A stretch of 64,000 bases of DNA from Roseomonas aeriglobus (GTDB taxonomy: Bacteria > Pseudomonadota > Alphaproteobacteria > Sphingomonadales > Sphingomonadaceae): NCBI GenBank assembly GCA_016937575.1, contig JAFHKN010000002.1:1860001-1924000 (forward strand). The letters run 5' to 3'. The translations under genes and the position numbers were made by a program. Shown here piece by piece: positions 1 to 9,952 of the stretch. The notes beneath the pieces were generated by a model. That model was not told the origin of the DNA and ran no database searches. It saw only the letters and a program-made list of their open reading frames with translations. Position 1 is the stretch's first letter; every line of letters starts with the position of its first letter.

Positions 1-3000
1 GTCAGATACTGCCCGGCCGCCAGCGCGGTCCCCCGCCCGGTCGCCTGATCGGCACCGAGGATGCGGAGCCGGTCGATACCGGTGACGCTCCGCAGCTTGC
101 CGAGCGGATTAAGTCCGCCGCCGCCCGATCCGCGCAGCGAGTTGAGCGCCGCGGCCAGCTGGATCGCCTCCGTCGCCGAGAGGTTCGTCACCGAACTACC
201 GAAGAGCAGGCGCGACAGCACTTCGTCCTGTGGCAGGTTCGGCGTCGAGGCGAACGTCAGCTGTGGCTGCTGCGCCGATCCGCCGATCGCGATCGTCGCG
301 GTAATGCCCTGCGTCGTCGTGGTAGCAGCGATGTCGAGTTCCGGATCGCCTATCGGCCCGCCGCGGAAGCGGACGATACCGCGAGTCAGGTCGAAGCGCT
401 TGCCCGCAAAGCTATACGTGCCCCGCACGACTCGCGCCTCGCCCGTCACATTCGGTGCCGCGGACGTGCCGCCGACGCGGATATCGGCTTCCCATTCGGA
501 CTCGAGGCCCATGCCCGACACATACAGCCGGTTGTCTGCCCGCACGCGCAGCGCGAGTTTGAACAGCCCCGGCGGCGCGGCGGCCGGCTGATCGCGCCGG
601 GCGGCGCCGGCGCGCGCGAGGTCGCTCTTGCGCCGTACCCCGGTCAATTCCGGCACTTCGGCTGCGCCCTGACGGACGATCTGATAGCGCGCCTCCGGAA
701 TGCTCAGTTCGCCCTGGATCAACCCGCCATTCTGCGCCGAGTTGGTCACCCGGATCGTTCCGGTCGCCGTCGCGCCCAGCGCATTGCTGCGGGCAAGACG
801 CGCGTCGTTCAGCGTCGCGCGCACGTCGATCGGGAAGCCGGCATCCGATGCCAGTCCAATGGTGCCTTGCGCGCTGACCGTTCCCTCGCCCGCCTGCGCC
901 GCCATATCGGTCAGCTCGAACCGGTCGTTGGTGAAGCGGCCGTTGATCCGCATGTTGGTCAGGCGCGTGCCATAGACCTCGTTATCGTAGGTGAGGTTGC
1001 TCGCCCGCACGACGCCGGTCAGTTGCGGCGACGACACACGCCCGCCAAAGTCCGCTGCGACGCCGATCGGCCCGCTGAGCTGCTGCCCCGACAAGCCAGC
1101 GAAGGAGAACAGCACGCCCGCGGGGCCATTGTAGCGGATTCCGCCCGACAGGGGTGCTGCCATCAGCCGGGTCGTCCAGCTGCCGCTGCCGGGCGGCAGG
1201 GGACGCAGCGTCGCGACGAGCCGGCCCACGGTCGTCGTCCCTCGTTGGATGATCGCCCGCGCATTGCCACCGTCCGGCACCAATTGCCCGGCAAACACGA
1301 TGTTGACCGGCGTGGACACCGACGCAAGGCTCGAACGGGTGAAGTTGGTGATCCGCAGCTTGGCGTCGGCCTGAGGGAAGCTGGCGCCGGTCGGTTGACG
1401 GAAGTCCAGGCTGCCGCTCGCCTGTCCACCGAGCCCGATGTCGGGGACGAAGGCGTTGGCGATCGACAGGTCCATCCGGTCGAGCCGCGACTGTAGCTCG
1501 ATCCCGTTGCCATAGCGCCCGGCGAGACGCAGCGAGCCCTGGTCGAAATCGATCCGCGTCGGCTGCAGCTGATAGCTCCCCTTGCCGGGGATGATCCGCG
1601 CCGGTTGCGCCGTCCGGAAGTTGATCCCGTTCGCCTGACCCTGCACCGCCGCCAGCCAAAGCTGCGGCGAGAAGCGCGCGTTGAGGCCGATACGGAACGG
1701 CACGCCCGATGACCCTTCGGCGAATGCCTGCGCAGTTCCGCTGCCGCCGCGATAGTCGAGTTTCACTCGCGACGTGCGCAGCAGGAAGTCGCCCATCTTC
1801 AGATTTGCGATCTGCGCGTCGCCGGTGATCGCCGGCTGGTTCGGATAGAGGATCGCGGTGCCGACGATGATCGCCCGGCCGATCGTCAGCCCGGCGCTGC
1901 CCGGAATGACCGCGTTCAGCGCGCGTGCATTCACGTCGGCACGTTGGACATTGCCTTGCGCGGCCAGTCGCAGGGATCCGTTGACGCCCGATCCGTTGAA
2001 CGCCAGCTGCCCGGCGAACGGCCCGGCCGGAGTCTGCTCGACCCGTCCGCGGAAGTCGATTCCGGCAAAGCGCGCATTGCGGATGTCGGCGGTCAGCCGG
2101 GGCCCGGTCGACAGCAGCAGATCAACGGTGAAGGGACCGTAGTCGGATCCGCCGCGCGCGACGATAGCATAGCGGCTGCCCTGCCCACGGATCGTCGCGG
2201 TAACGCCGTTCAGCCCGACGCCCAGTCCTGGCCGCGCGGCTCGGATCGTTGCGACCGGCGCGTACAACGTTCCGGTCACGCGCGCACTCACCGGGCCATA
2301 GACGGTCGAATAGGCATCCGCATCGATCAGCAGCGGCCCGGCGGGGTCATACCGGCCGGAGCCACGCGTGATGCGGAACTGCGGCGCATTCACGCGCAAA
2401 TTGTTGAAGACGATGATGCCCTGTGGCGTGTAATCCAAATCAACCCGCGCGATCGCATTCCCGCCCAGGAAGTCGCGCGCGCCGTCGTTGAAGATCCGCG
2501 ACGTGCGTGCAACCACGCGACCGCGGATACCGAAGCCACCGGCAGCGGGCGTATAGAGCTGTGCGTCGGTCGTCAGATTGACGATGCCGAAGCCCTCGAC
2601 GCGATAGTCATTCACCCGCCCCTTCAGTGCACCGGCATAGCGGCCCGTCGCCAGGTTCGCCGCGACGATCGCGGTCGCGTCGATCCGATCGGACCGAATG
2701 CGCAGATTGTCCGACAGGATTTCGGTGCCGTTATTGATCGCCAGATCGCCGTTGATCGCGACATTGGTCAGCAACCCGCCGGCGGCCGCGTTCAGACCGG
2801 TCACGCGCGCAGCCTTGGCCGCGACGGGGATCATGATGCGATCGGTGTTCACCCGCGCACGCCCCTCGGCGTACAGGCCCTGAACGACCGTCTCCCCAAA
2901 GCCGAGCGCAGCGGCGCGCAGCTTGTAGTCGACGACGGGCGTCGCGAACGGGCCGTCGAGCGCGACCGCCAACTGCACCTCGCGCCCATTCAGGTTCGGC

Positions 3001-4073
3001 GCGATCGCGCCCGGCGTCAGCAGCATCGCCGTCGCCTTGAAGTTCGAGAAACGGCTGTCGGCCAGGTTCAACTTGCCGTCGCCCGTCACCTGCAACGCAC
3101 TGGAACGCAGCAACAGCTTCGTATCTGCAACGCGATCGGCAAATGCAGCGTCGATCGCGACGTCCAGCCGCGGCGCCGTCAGCCGCTCGACCGGCCCCTT
3201 CAGATACAGCCCCGGCTGCGTCGTTCCGCGAACGACGAACTTGCCGTCGCGCCCGTCGATCCGCAGATCGGCGAGACTGCCGCCGCCAAGCGTCGACACC
3301 GCGCGGCCGGTCCACCGTTTCCAATCGCCACGGCCATCGACCGCCAGCGTCATCGGAGCCTGAAGCGACGCCATGCTCGCGACCAAGCCATCGGCCGGCG
3401 CCTGCACGTTCAGCTTCAGGTCGAAGCGGTTCGCATCGGGCACCGCATCCAGCCGGAGCGCCACGCGGTCGCCACCCGCGATGCCCGGCCCGGTCAGCGT
3501 CCGCCCGTCAAGCTGCACCTGCGCGCGGCGGTCGGCGATGTGGACGCTACCAGCGATCTGCGCCAGTCGACGCGCCCCGCTTACGGCCGGCGCCAGGTCG
3601 ATCCGGTCGATCGCCAGTCGGTTCACGTCGATGTCGATATCGGGCAACAACGGCGCGTTGGGGTCGCTCGGCACGGGTTTCAGTACCGGCATCCGGCTCA
3701 TGCTGATCAGCGGGCTGGTCAGCTGGCGGACGTCGACATGGTTGCGCGCGAACGCGAAGGGCCGCCAGTCGACCCGCAGCTCCGGCGAGGTCAGGAACAC
3801 ACCCTTCTGATCGCGCACCCGCACGTCGCGCAGGCGCATATCGCCATAGATCGACCCGTCGATCCGCCCGACCCGGATGTTGATGCCGTTCGCCATCGTA
3901 TATCCGGCGATCCGATCGGCGATAAAGCGGCGACCCGGCTGGGTGTTCAGGCCGAACATGACCAGCACCAGCAACAGCGCCAGTCCGGCGATGACGATCC
4001 CGACCCATTTCGCGATCGTCTGCCACAGGGGGCGGCGGGTGACGACGACCGTCGTTTCGTCCGACACGGCCAT
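1..4073 (-). CDS. tamB: Translocation and assembly module protein TamB (3' end beyond window)
   Basis: TamB is the inner-membrane-anchored, periplasm-spanning partner of TamA and helps assemble or lipid-supply the outer membrane. The frame starts at ATG 4073 and stays open to the window edge, giving at least 1357 codons; the C-terminal DUF490 part lies outside. The first 30 residues are polar and basic, followed by a hydrophobic anchor (about residues 23-42, WVGIVIAGLALLLVLVMFGL), then a long chain of short beta-type repeats rich in DG, RV and L-D patterns, as in the family. The start codon overlaps the tamA stop (ATGA), so the two are probably translated together. The long plus-strand frames here are antisense shadows. 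Confidence 0.9.
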   Translation of the reverse strand, partial: MAVSDETTVVVTRRPLWQTIAKWVGIVIAGLALLLVLVMFGLNTQPGRRFIADRIAGYTMANGINIRVGRIDGSIYGDMRLRDVRVRDQKGVFLTSPELRVDWRPFAFARNHVDVRQLTSPLISMSRMPVLKPVPSDPNAPLLPDIDIDVNRLAIDRIDLAPAVSGARRLAQIAGSVHIADRRAQVQLDGRTLTGPGIAGGDRVALRLDAVPDANRFDLKLNVQAPADGLVASMASLQAPMTLAVDGRGDWKRWTGRAVSTLGGGSLADLRIDGRDGKFVVRGTTQPGLYLKGPVERLTAPRLDVAIDAAFADRVADTKLLLRSSALQVTGDGKLNLADSRFSNFKATAMLLTPGAIAPNLNGREVQLAVALDGPFATPVVDYKLRAAALGFGETVVQGLYAEGRARVNTDRIMIPVAAKAARVTGLNAAAGGLLTNVAINGDLAINNGTEILSDNLRIRSDRIDATAIVAANLATGRYAGALKGRVNDYRVEGFGIVNLTTDAQLYTPAAGGFGIRGRVVARTSRIFNDGARDFLGGNAIARVDLDYTPQGIIVFNNLRVNAPQFRITRGSGRYDPAGPLLIDADAYSTVYGPVSARVTGTLYAPVATIRAARPGLGVGLNGVTATIRGQGSRYAIVARGGSDYGPFTVDLLLSTGPRLTADIRNARFAGIDFRGRVEQTPAGPFAGQLAFNGSGVNGSLRLAAQGNVQRADVNARALNAVIPGSAGLTIGRAIIVGTAILYPNQPAITGDAQIANLKMGDFLLRTSRVKLDYRGGSGTAQAFAEGSSGVPFRIGLNARFSPQLWLAAVQGQANGINFRTAQPARIIPGKGSYQLQPTRIDFDQGSLRLAGRYGNGIELQSRLDRMDLSIANAFVPDIGLGGQASGSLDFRQPTGASFPQADAKLRITNFTRSSLASVSTPVNIVFAGQLVPDGGNARAIIQRGTTTVGRLVATLRPLPPGSGSWTTRLMAAPLSGGIRYNGPAGVLFSFAGLSGQQLSGPIGVAADFGGRVSSPQLTGVVRASNLTYDNEVYGTRLTNMRINGRFTNDRFELTDMAAQAGEGTVSAQGTIGLASDAGFPIDVRATLNDARLARSNALGATATGTIRVTNSAQNGGLIQGELSIPEARYQIVRQGAAEVPELTGVRRKSDLARAGAARRDQPAAAPPGLFKLALRVRADNRLYVSGMGLESEWEADIRVGGTSAAPNVTGEARVVRGTYSFAGKRFDLTRGIVRFRGGPIGDPELDIAATTTTQGITATIAIGGSAQQPQLTFASTPNLPQDEVLSRLLFGSSVTNLSATEAIQLAAALNSLRGSGGGGLNPLGKLRSVTGIDRLRILGADQATGRGTALAAGQYL

Positions 4074-6307
4074 CAGAACGCCTGCCCGATCGAAAGGTAA
4101 AGCGCGATCTTCGATTCCCCCGGCTTGCGCGCGATTGGTGTCGCGACGTCGATCCGCATCGGCCCGAAATTGGTATAGAAACGCCCGCCGATGCCCGCGC
4201 CGAACCGCAGGTCGGACCCCTTGGGCAGCGTGCTGTCATAGACTTGGCCAGCGTCCAGGAAGGGCACGATCCCGAAATTGCCGAAGCGATAGCGCGCCTC
4301 GATCGCAAATTCGTTGAAGCTGCGCCCGCCGACCGGGCGGAAGATAGTCGGCGGATCCTTCTCGTCCGGATCGGTCGGGTCGAACTTCGGGTTCGGCTCC
4401 TCGGTCTTCGGGCCCAGTTCCTGGAAACCGAAACCGCGCACCGATCCGCCGCCGCCGGCATAGTATCGCCGCGAGGGCGCGAGATCGTCGCGCGCGATAC
4501 CCGCGATCGCGCCGACGCGCGCGCGACCGGCGATGACGATGCTGCTCGTTACCGGATAATAGGCCGTCCCCTCCAGCATGCCGCGGACATAGGGCCGCGT
4601 ACCGCGGTTCATCGACGCTTCTGGGCTCAGGTTGAGCTTCACGCGGAAGCCTTTGGTCGGGTTCAGCAGATCGTCGGACGAATCATAGCCGAGATACCCC
4701 GGCAGCGCGCCGATGAAATAGGTGCGCCGCACGCGATTGGAGAGCGAGAAATCGTACACATCCTCGTTCGTGCCGACGAGTTCGACTCCGTAGAAATAGG
4801 TCCATTTCTTCTGCCAGATCGGCGTGGAGTCATAGCTGATGCGCCCCGACAGCGTGCCGGTGAACGCTTCGAACGCATCGTAATCCTGCCGGTTGGCGGA
4901 CGCCACCAGCGTCACCGTCCGGTCGCGGCGCCCAGCGTTCGAACGACGGAAGGTCACGCCCAACCCCTGCTGCTGCGTGCCGGCGATGCCGCTGACGATC
5001 AGCGCTCCTTCGGGTGGGAACAGGTTGCGGTGCGTCCAGCTGCCCTGAAGGGTGAAGCCTTCGCCGGTGCCATAGCCGACTTGGCCCGCGAGCGTACGGG
5101 CCGGGCCCTTGTTCTGCGTGACGAGCAGGTCGACCTCCTCGGTCCCGTCCGGCCCGGCGCGACCGGTTCGCTGCGGCTCGACCGCGACGGAGGAGAACAG
5201 GCTGGTGGCGACTAGTGCCTGGCGCAGATCGTCCACCTTGCGCACATCGTACAACTCGCCCGGTTTGTACCGGCGGAGTATCTCGATATGATCGGTCTCG
5301 AACACCGGATCGCCCTTCGTCACGATCCGGCCGAAGGCGCCGCGCGGGCCGATGGTGACGGGCAACGTATAGTCGCCCAGATGTGTCGCATCGTCGAGCA
5401 GGATATCGCGCTGTCCGACCTCGGCGAAGGCATAGCCCTGCTGCGGCAGCTTGAGCGACACGTTCGCCTCGGCGCCCTGGATACGTTCAGCATCGATCGC
5501 TTCGCCTACCTTCAACGGCAGTTCGCGTTCGATCAGCCCGGGCGGTACGGTGGGCTCGGCGCGCACGGTGATCGAGCCGAGCTTGTACTGCGCACCAGGA
5601 ATGGCGGTCACGACCGCGCGGACGCGACCTTGCTCTCCCTGGATCGGCTCGATCGCCGACGTCGCGGTACCATCGTAATAGCCGATCGCGCGCATCAGCC
5701 GTTTGGCCAGTTCCTCGTCCTCGCGGGCTCGCGCGGCGACGATGACGGCGTTCGGGGCGTCCTTGTCTTCCTTCAACGCCGACAGGGCATTGAAGCGGTC
5801 GGTAAGACCGATCTCCTCCAAGCCTTCGACCCGCGTTTCATAGCGGATCTCGCTCGCCGGCGGGTCCTCGACACCGGCGATCTGGACCGGCTCGACGTTG
5901 AAGCTGGAGAGCGGCGGCAGAGGTTGGGCCAACTCGCTATCCTGCGCCACTTGGGTTGCAGCGGCATCGGCCGCGGGCGTGCCGGCGGCCGGCTGCTGCC
6001 CGGGGACGGCGGTCGTCGCCGGGGCAGCGAAATCCTCGATCGGTTCGAGCGGCGCGTTGGGATCGCTGCTCAGTTGCGGCACTTCCTTTTCGAAGGTCGC
6101 ATCCGAAACGATGGGCGTGTCGCTTGCCGGGTCGGCCGGCGCTGCGGGCGCAGTCTGCGCCGGCGTCGCGGGTTGCTTTTGCGGGTCGGGCAACGAGGAC
6201 GATGGCGCCCCCTGCCCCGGCTTGGGCTGGTTGATCTGGCCATGCGCCATTGCGGGCAGCGACACGGCACCCGCCAGCATCCATAAAGTCAAAACGCCCC
6301 GACGCAC
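4073..6307 (-). CDS. tamA: TamA, Omp85-family outer-membrane assembly protein
   Basis: This 744-residue protein is an outer-membrane barrel of the BamA/TamA family working with TamB. Residues 1-23 form a signal peptide ending in AMAHG. A Pro/Ala-rich linker (about 24-125) follows, then POTRA-type modules (about 150-395, with motifs such as GYYDG and FAEVGQRD) and a 16-strand-type barrel to the end. The barrel carries YYAGGGGSVRGFGFQELGP, the family's conserved lid-loop (L6) VRGF motif, and the chain ends in the terminal phenylalanine (SIGQAF) expected of outer-membrane proteins. The stop overlaps the tamB start. The Pro/Ala-rich linker is longer than in enteric TamA. Confidence 0.93.
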   Translation of the reverse strand: MRRGVLTLWMLAGAVSLPAMAHGQINQPKPGQGAPSSSLPDPQKQPATPAQTAPAAPADPASDTPIVSDATFEKEVPQLSSDPNAPLEPIEDFAAPATTAVPGQQPAAGTPAADAAATQVAQDSELAQPLPPLSSFNVEPVQIAGVEDPPASEIRYETRVEGLEEIGLTDRFNALSALKEDKDAPNAVIVAARAREDEELAKRLMRAIGYYDGTATSAIEPIQGEQGRVRAVVTAIPGAQYKLGSITVRAEPTVPPGLIERELPLKVGEAIDAERIQGAEANVSLKLPQQGYAFAEVGQRDILLDDATHLGDYTLPVTIGPRGAFGRIVTKGDPVFETDHIEILRRYKPGELYDVRKVDDLRQALVATSLFSSVAVEPQRTGRAGPDGTEEVDLLVTQNKGPARTLAGQVGYGTGEGFTLQGSWTHRNLFPPEGALIVSGIAGTQQQGLGVTFRRSNAGRRDRTVTLVASANRQDYDAFEAFTGTLSGRISYDSTPIWQKKWTYFYGVELVGTNEDVYDFSLSNRVRRTYFIGALPGYLGYDSSDDLLNPTKGFRVKLNLSPEASMNRGTRPYVRGMLEGTAYYPVTSSIVIAGRARVGAIAGIARDDLAPSRRYYAGGGGSVRGFGFQELGPKTEEPNPKFDPTDPDEKDPPTIFRPVGGRSFNEFAIEARYRFGNFGIVPFLDAGQVYDSTLPKGSDLRFGAGIGGRFYTNFGPMRIDVATPIARKPGESKIALYLSIGQAF

Positions 6308-6429
6308 GTCCCGCGAACTCCCGCCCTGATCACCGGGATCGCGTGCCCCGTTGAAGAAGCGAAACGATCAATCGCGGTTTTGGGTCCGACGTTCGGAACT
6401 TTTGTGCCGGGCCAATGACATAAGTGAAA

Positions 6430-6906
6430 TCAGAGTCGATCGACGGCGTCTTCTATACGCGCCAGCATCGACCGCAACTGCACGAGCTCGGCCGCGTCGA
6501 AGGCACCGAACAGCCGACGCTCGATTTCCAGGGCCTTTGGCGCGACCTCCGCGTAAAGTGCGCGCCCGGCCGGCGTTAGCGCCAGAATGTGCGACCTTTG
6601 ATCCCCCGGGTTCGGCGCCCGCGTCACAAGCCCGCGGTCGACCAGTGCGATCGCGGCGCGGCTGACCGTCACCTTGTCCATCTGCGTCCGCGCGCCCAAC
6701 GCCTGCTGGCTCAACCCCTCGCTTTCGGCCAGCACCGCGACCAGCCGCCATTCGGAAATCCGCAGACCGAACAGCGCGCGGTACGTGCCAGCGACCGCGT
6801 CGGACACCCGGTTCGACGCGATCGAAAGGCGATAGGGGAGGAAATCGTCGAGCTTCAGCGTTTTCGTCACATCTGTAACTGTGCGCCGGTCCGCCGCTGT
6901 CGGCAA
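6430..6906 (-). CDS. MarR-family transcriptional regulator
   Basis: This 158-residue protein has a winged helix of the MarR type (about residues 50-115) with the recognition-helix segment GARTQMDKVTVSRAA and the wing GDQRSHILALTPAG. It is divergent from hppD with 64 bp between start codons. MarR proteins commonly control an adjacent divergent aromatic-degradation gene, so control of hppD/hmgA is a reasonable inference but is not shown by sequence. Proteins of this type may bind an aromatic acid such as homogentisate or 4-hydroxyphenylpyruvate. Confidence 0.85.
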   Translation of the reverse strand: MPTAADRRTVTDVTKTLKLDDFLPYRLSIASNRVSDAVAGTYRALFGLRISEWRLVAVLAESEGLSQQALGARTQMDKVTVSRAAIALVDRGLVTRAPNPGDQRSHILALTPAGRALYAEVAPKALEIERRLFGAFDAAELVQLRSMLARIEDAVDRL

Positions 6907-6913
6907 GGGCGGC

Positions 6914-6941
6914 CTTTACGCCGCGCTCGCGTTGGTATAGT
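6914..6941 (+). promoter_or_regulatory. Candidate sigma-70-type promoter of hppD
   Basis: A TATAGT box lies at 6936-6941, 29 bases before the hppD start, with a weak CTTTAC at 6914-6919 and a 16-base spacer. TGGT (6933-6936) and ACCA (6952-6955) flank the box as a short inverted repeat that could be the MarR site. The prediction rests on a weak -35 match. Confidence 0.35.
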
Positions 6942-6970
6942 AACATTTGAAACCAGTTCATGAGGATGGC

Positions 6971-8035
6971 ATGACCGAGAAGCACGACAATCCGATGGGC
7001 CTCGACGGCTTTGCGTTCGTTGAATTCACCTCGCCCGAACCCGATGCCATGGCCGATTGGTTCGAAAAGCTTGGCTTCACCCATGTCGGCACGCACAAAT
7101 CGAAGAACGTCCGCCATTATGCGCAGGGCGACATCAACTTCATCCTGAACATGGACGGTGAAGGCCAGGTCGCAGGCTTTCGCGAAGCCCATGGCCCGAG
7201 CGCCAATGCGATGGCGTTCACGGTCGAGGACGACGACGCCGCGCTGAAGCTGGCGGTCGAGCGCGGGGCGGTGCCGGTCAAGGGTCAGAACGGGCCCGGC
7301 GAGCTCGACATCCCGGCGATCGAGGGCATCGGCGGCGCCAACCTGTACCTGGTCGACAAGAAGGACGACATCTGGGCGACCGACTTCGTCCCCACCGGCA
7401 AGGGGCGTAACGACAATTCGGTCGGCCTGAACGTGCTCGACCACCTCACGCACAATCTGAAGCGCGGGCGGATGGATTATTGGGCGGATTACTACGAGCG
7501 CATCTTCAACTTCCGCCAGATCCGCTATTTCGACATCGAGGGTCAGGCGACCGGCCTGTTCTCCAAGGCGATGACCGCGCCGGACGACAAGATCCGCATC
7601 CCGCTGAACGAAAGCCAGGACGAGCATTCGCAGATCGAGGAGTTCATCAAGGACTATAAGGGCGAAGGCATCCAGCATATCGCGCTGACGACCGACGATA
7701 TCTTCGCAACCGTCGACCGGCTGCGCGCGAACGGCATCATCTTCCAGGATTCGCCCGATACCTATTTCGCCATGATCGACCAGCGCCTGCCCGGCCACGG
7801 ACACGACGTGGCGGAAATGCGCAAGCGCAGGATCCTGATCGACGGCGCGCCGGAGACGGGCGGCGGCCTGCTGCTGCAGATCTTCACCGCAAACATGATC
7901 GGCCCGATCTTCTTCGAAATCATTCAGCGCAAGGGCAACGACGGTTTCGGCGAAGGCAACTTCAAGGCGCTGTTCGAGTCGATCGAATTGGATCAAATCC
8001 GTCGCGGCGTCGTGCCGGCTAAGCAGGAGGCTTAG
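6971..8035 (+). CDS. hppD: 4-hydroxyphenylpyruvate dioxygenase
   Basis: This enzyme converts 4-hydroxyphenylpyruvate to homogentisate in tyrosine breakdown. The iron ligands of the family's 2-His-1-carboxylate site are visible: His158 (LDHLTHN), His236 (IQHIALTTDD) and Glu316 (FFEIIQRKG). At 354 residues it is of normal length. ATG 6971 is chosen over an upstream in-frame TTG at 6947 because GAGGA sits just before it and other family members start here. hmgA, the next step, follows 190 bp downstream. Confidence 0.96.
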   Translation: MTEKHDNPMGLDGFAFVEFTSPEPDAMADWFEKLGFTHVGTHKSKNVRHYAQGDINFILNMDGEGQVAGFREAHGPSANAMAFTVEDDDAALKLAVERGAVPVKGQNGPGELDIPAIEGIGGANLYLVDKKDDIWATDFVPTGKGRNDNSVGLNVLDHLTHNLKRGRMDYWADYYERIFNFRQIRYFDIEGQATGLFSKAMTAPDDKIRIPLNESQDEHSQIEEFIKDYKGEGIQHIALTTDDIFATVDRLRANGIIFQDSPDTYFAMIDQRLPGHGHDVAEMRKRRILIDGAPETGGGLLLQIFTANMIGPIFFEIIQRKGNDGFGEGNFKALFESIELDQIRRGVVPAKQEA

Positions 8036-8043
8036 TCGAGACG

Positions 8044-8061
8044 CGGGCGCAAAAGCGCCCG
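8044..8061 (+). terminator. Hairpin after hppD
   Basis: Seven-base arms CGGGCGC and GCGCCCG surround an AAAA loop, nine bases after the hppD stop. There is no T-tract, so it may stabilise the 3' end or pause transcription rather than act as a classic intrinsic terminator. Confidence 0.35.
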
Positions 8062-8148
8062 AGCGCGATCGGCCGGAACGGCAAGCCGGTCCATAGGACG
8101 CGGCTTTGCCGGGTCCGACGGGCCAGCGGGTAACAAGCGAACAGCGAG

Positions 8149-8218
8149 CCGTTCGTCCCGAGCGAAGTCGAGGGCGCAGTCTGGGCGGCACGTGTCTCAC
8201 TTCGCTCGACACGAACGG
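8149..8218. repeat. Intergenic inverted repeat before hmgA
   Basis: The left arm begins CCGTTCGT and runs through CGAGCGAAGT. The right arm is its near-complement (ACTTCGCTCG then ACGAACGG). Arms of about 22 bases surround a central GC-rich stretch. It ends at the hmgA ribosome binding site (GGAGG at 8217-8221). Its arm resembles a shorter partial copy at about 28508-28530, inside mtaB. It has the look of a REP-type element. Confidence 0.6.
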
Positions 8219-8225
8219 AGGTACA

Positions 8226-9536
8226 GTGGCAAACTCTGGATACATGACCGGCTTCGGCAACCACTTCGCCACCGAAGCGGTCGCCGGCGCCCTGCCCCAA
8301 GGTCGCAATTCCCCGCAGAAGCCCGCCTACGGCCTTTATGCCGAGCAACTGTCGGGCACGGCCTTCACTGCGCCGCGACACGAGAACCGCCGCTCCTGGC
8401 TGTACCGCCTGCGCCCCTCGGCCAGTCACCCCGCCTTCACCCGCTACACCGGTTCCCAGCAGTTCGCGCCCGGCGTCAGCGACGCTCCCCTCGCCCCGAA
8501 CCGCCTGCGCTGGCGGCCGCTGGAGCAGGCGCACGGCGGCGACTGGCTCGACAGCCTGACGACGATGCTCGTCGCCGGGGACGGCCCGCAAGCGCAGGCC
8601 GGCGTCGCGATGCACCTTTATCACGCGTCGCAGGACATGGTCCGCCGAGCGTTCGTGTCGGCGGATGGTGAGCTGCTGATCCTGCCCGAGAAGGGCGCGC
8701 TCCGCCTGTTGACCGAGATGGGTCGCATCGATGTTGCCCCCGGCCAGGTCGCGATCATTCCCCGTGGCGTGCGTTTCCGCGTCGAGCTGCCTGACGGATC
8801 GGCGCGGGGCTATGTCGCCGAAAATCACGGCGAGCCCTTCCGTCTGCCCGACCTCGGCCCGATCGGCGCCAATGGCCTCGCCAATCCGCGCGATTTCGAA
8901 ACGCCGGTCGCGTGGTTCGAGGACGTCGAGGGCGAGTATCAGCTCGTCCAGAAATTCCTCGGGTCGCTCTGGACGACGGAACTCGGCCGCTCGCCGCTCG
9001 ACGTGGTCGCCTGGCACGGCAACCTCGCGCCGTGCCGCTACGATCTGTCGCGGTTCAACACGATCGGCACGGTCAGCTTCGATCACCCCGATCCTTCGAT
9101 CTTCACCGTGCTGACCTCGCCCAGCGACGTCGCCGGGACCGCCAACATCGATTTCGTCATCTTTCCACCGCGCTGGATGGTGGCCGAGGACACGTTCCGC
9201 CCGCCGTGGTTCCACCGCAACGTCATGAGCGAGTGCATGGGCCTGATCACCGGCGCCTATGATGCAAAAGCCGACGGCTTCCGCCCCGGCGCGCTATCGC
9301 TGCACAATCAGATGAGCGGTCATGGCCCCGACGTCGCAAGCTGGAAGGGCGCGAGCGAGGCTGAGCTCAAGCCGCATAAGATCGACGGCACCATGGCCTT
9401 CATGATCGAAAGCCGCTGGGTGTTCAAACCGACGGACTATGCGCTGGAAACGAGCGCGCTCGACGAGGACTATGACGAGGTCTGGGCGGACTTCCCCAAG
9501 GCCGCCGTGCCCGGCAGCAGCGCCAGCAGTTCCTGA
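8226..9536 (+). CDS. hmgA: Homogentisate 1,2-dioxygenase
   Basis: This enzyme opens the ring of homogentisate to maleylacetoacetate. Iron ligands are His330 and Glu336 (FHRNVMSE) and His366 (MSGHGPD), with the same 6- and 30-residue spacing as the human enzyme. The opening YMTGFGNHF is the usual family N-terminus. GTG 8226 is chosen because GGAGG lies four bases upstream; ATG 8244 is the alternative, and the frame upstream is intergenic repeat. The protein is 436 residues. The later pathway genes (isomerase and fumarylacetoacetase) are not adjacent. Confidence 0.96.
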   Translation: MANSGYMTGFGNHFATEAVAGALPQGRNSPQKPAYGLYAEQLSGTAFTAPRHENRRSWLYRLRPSASHPAFTRYTGSQQFAPGVSDAPLAPNRLRWRPLEQAHGGDWLDSLTTMLVAGDGPQAQAGVAMHLYHASQDMVRRAFVSADGELLILPEKGALRLLTEMGRIDVAPGQVAIIPRGVRFRVELPDGSARGYVAENHGEPFRLPDLGPIGANGLANPRDFETPVAWFEDVEGEYQLVQKFLGSLWTTELGRSPLDVVAWHGNLAPCRYDLSRFNTIGTVSFDHPDPSIFTVLTSPSDVAGTANIDFVIFPPRWMVAEDTFRPPWFHRNVMSECMGLITGAYDAKADGFRPGALSLHNQMSGHGPDVASWKGASEAELKPHKIDGTMAFMIESRWVFKPTDYALETSALDEDYDEVWADFPKAAVPGSSASSS

Positions 9537-9952
9537 TCGAGCGCGAGCGACCGCGCCTTCGCGTCGCTGAGCGCGGTCGGGTCGATCGCCAGCACTTCGG
9601 CCATCGCGATCGCGGTGTCGTAGGACACTGCCCTCGCCGCGGTCGCCTTGCGGATCGCACCGATCAGCGCGGTATCGAGCAGCGGACCGTGCTTCGTCGT
9701 CTCGGTATCCCGTCGCGCGTCGTCGCAGATGCCCGTCATCCAGAGATTGTCCGGCCCATCGAGATCGCGGTCATAGTCCGCCATGCCCGCAGCGCTATCC
9801 CGACACGCCGCGACATGGGCGAGCAGTAGCACCTGCAACCTCTCGTCGGCTGCACACTCGGCGATCCCGGGCAGCGCTTTCCCCAGCATCCGCTCGCCCG
9901 CGGCCAGATCCTGCAGGCACGTCGTGAACAGCGCGTCGGAATCGCCGGTCAT
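9470..9952 (-). CDS. DUF892 (YciE/YciF-like ferritin-fold) protein
   Basis: This 160-residue, mostly helical protein resembles the DUF892 family of ferritin-like four-helix proteins linked to stress. Matching features are [20 protein letters not shown] near the start, a central helix and [20 protein letters not shown] in the last helices. The function of the family is uncertain. The ATG overlaps the aldehyde dehydrogenase stop (ATGA). Its 3' end runs 67 bases into the convergent hmgA gene on the other strand. Confidence 0.65.
   Translation of the reverse strand: MTGDSDALFTTCLQDLAAGERMLGKALPGIAECAADERLQVLLLAHVAACRDSAAGMADYDRDLDGPDNLWMTGICDDARRDTETTKHGPLLDTALIGAIRKATAARAVSYDTAIAMAEVLAIDPTALSDAKARSLALDQELLALLPGTAALGKSAQTSS

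Noticed and set aside
1944..4100. A 718-residue plus-strand open frame
   Set aside because: It is antisense to tamB. Its composition (many Arg, Gln and Asp) is that of a shadow frame in GC-rich DNA, and no motif or ribosome site is seen.
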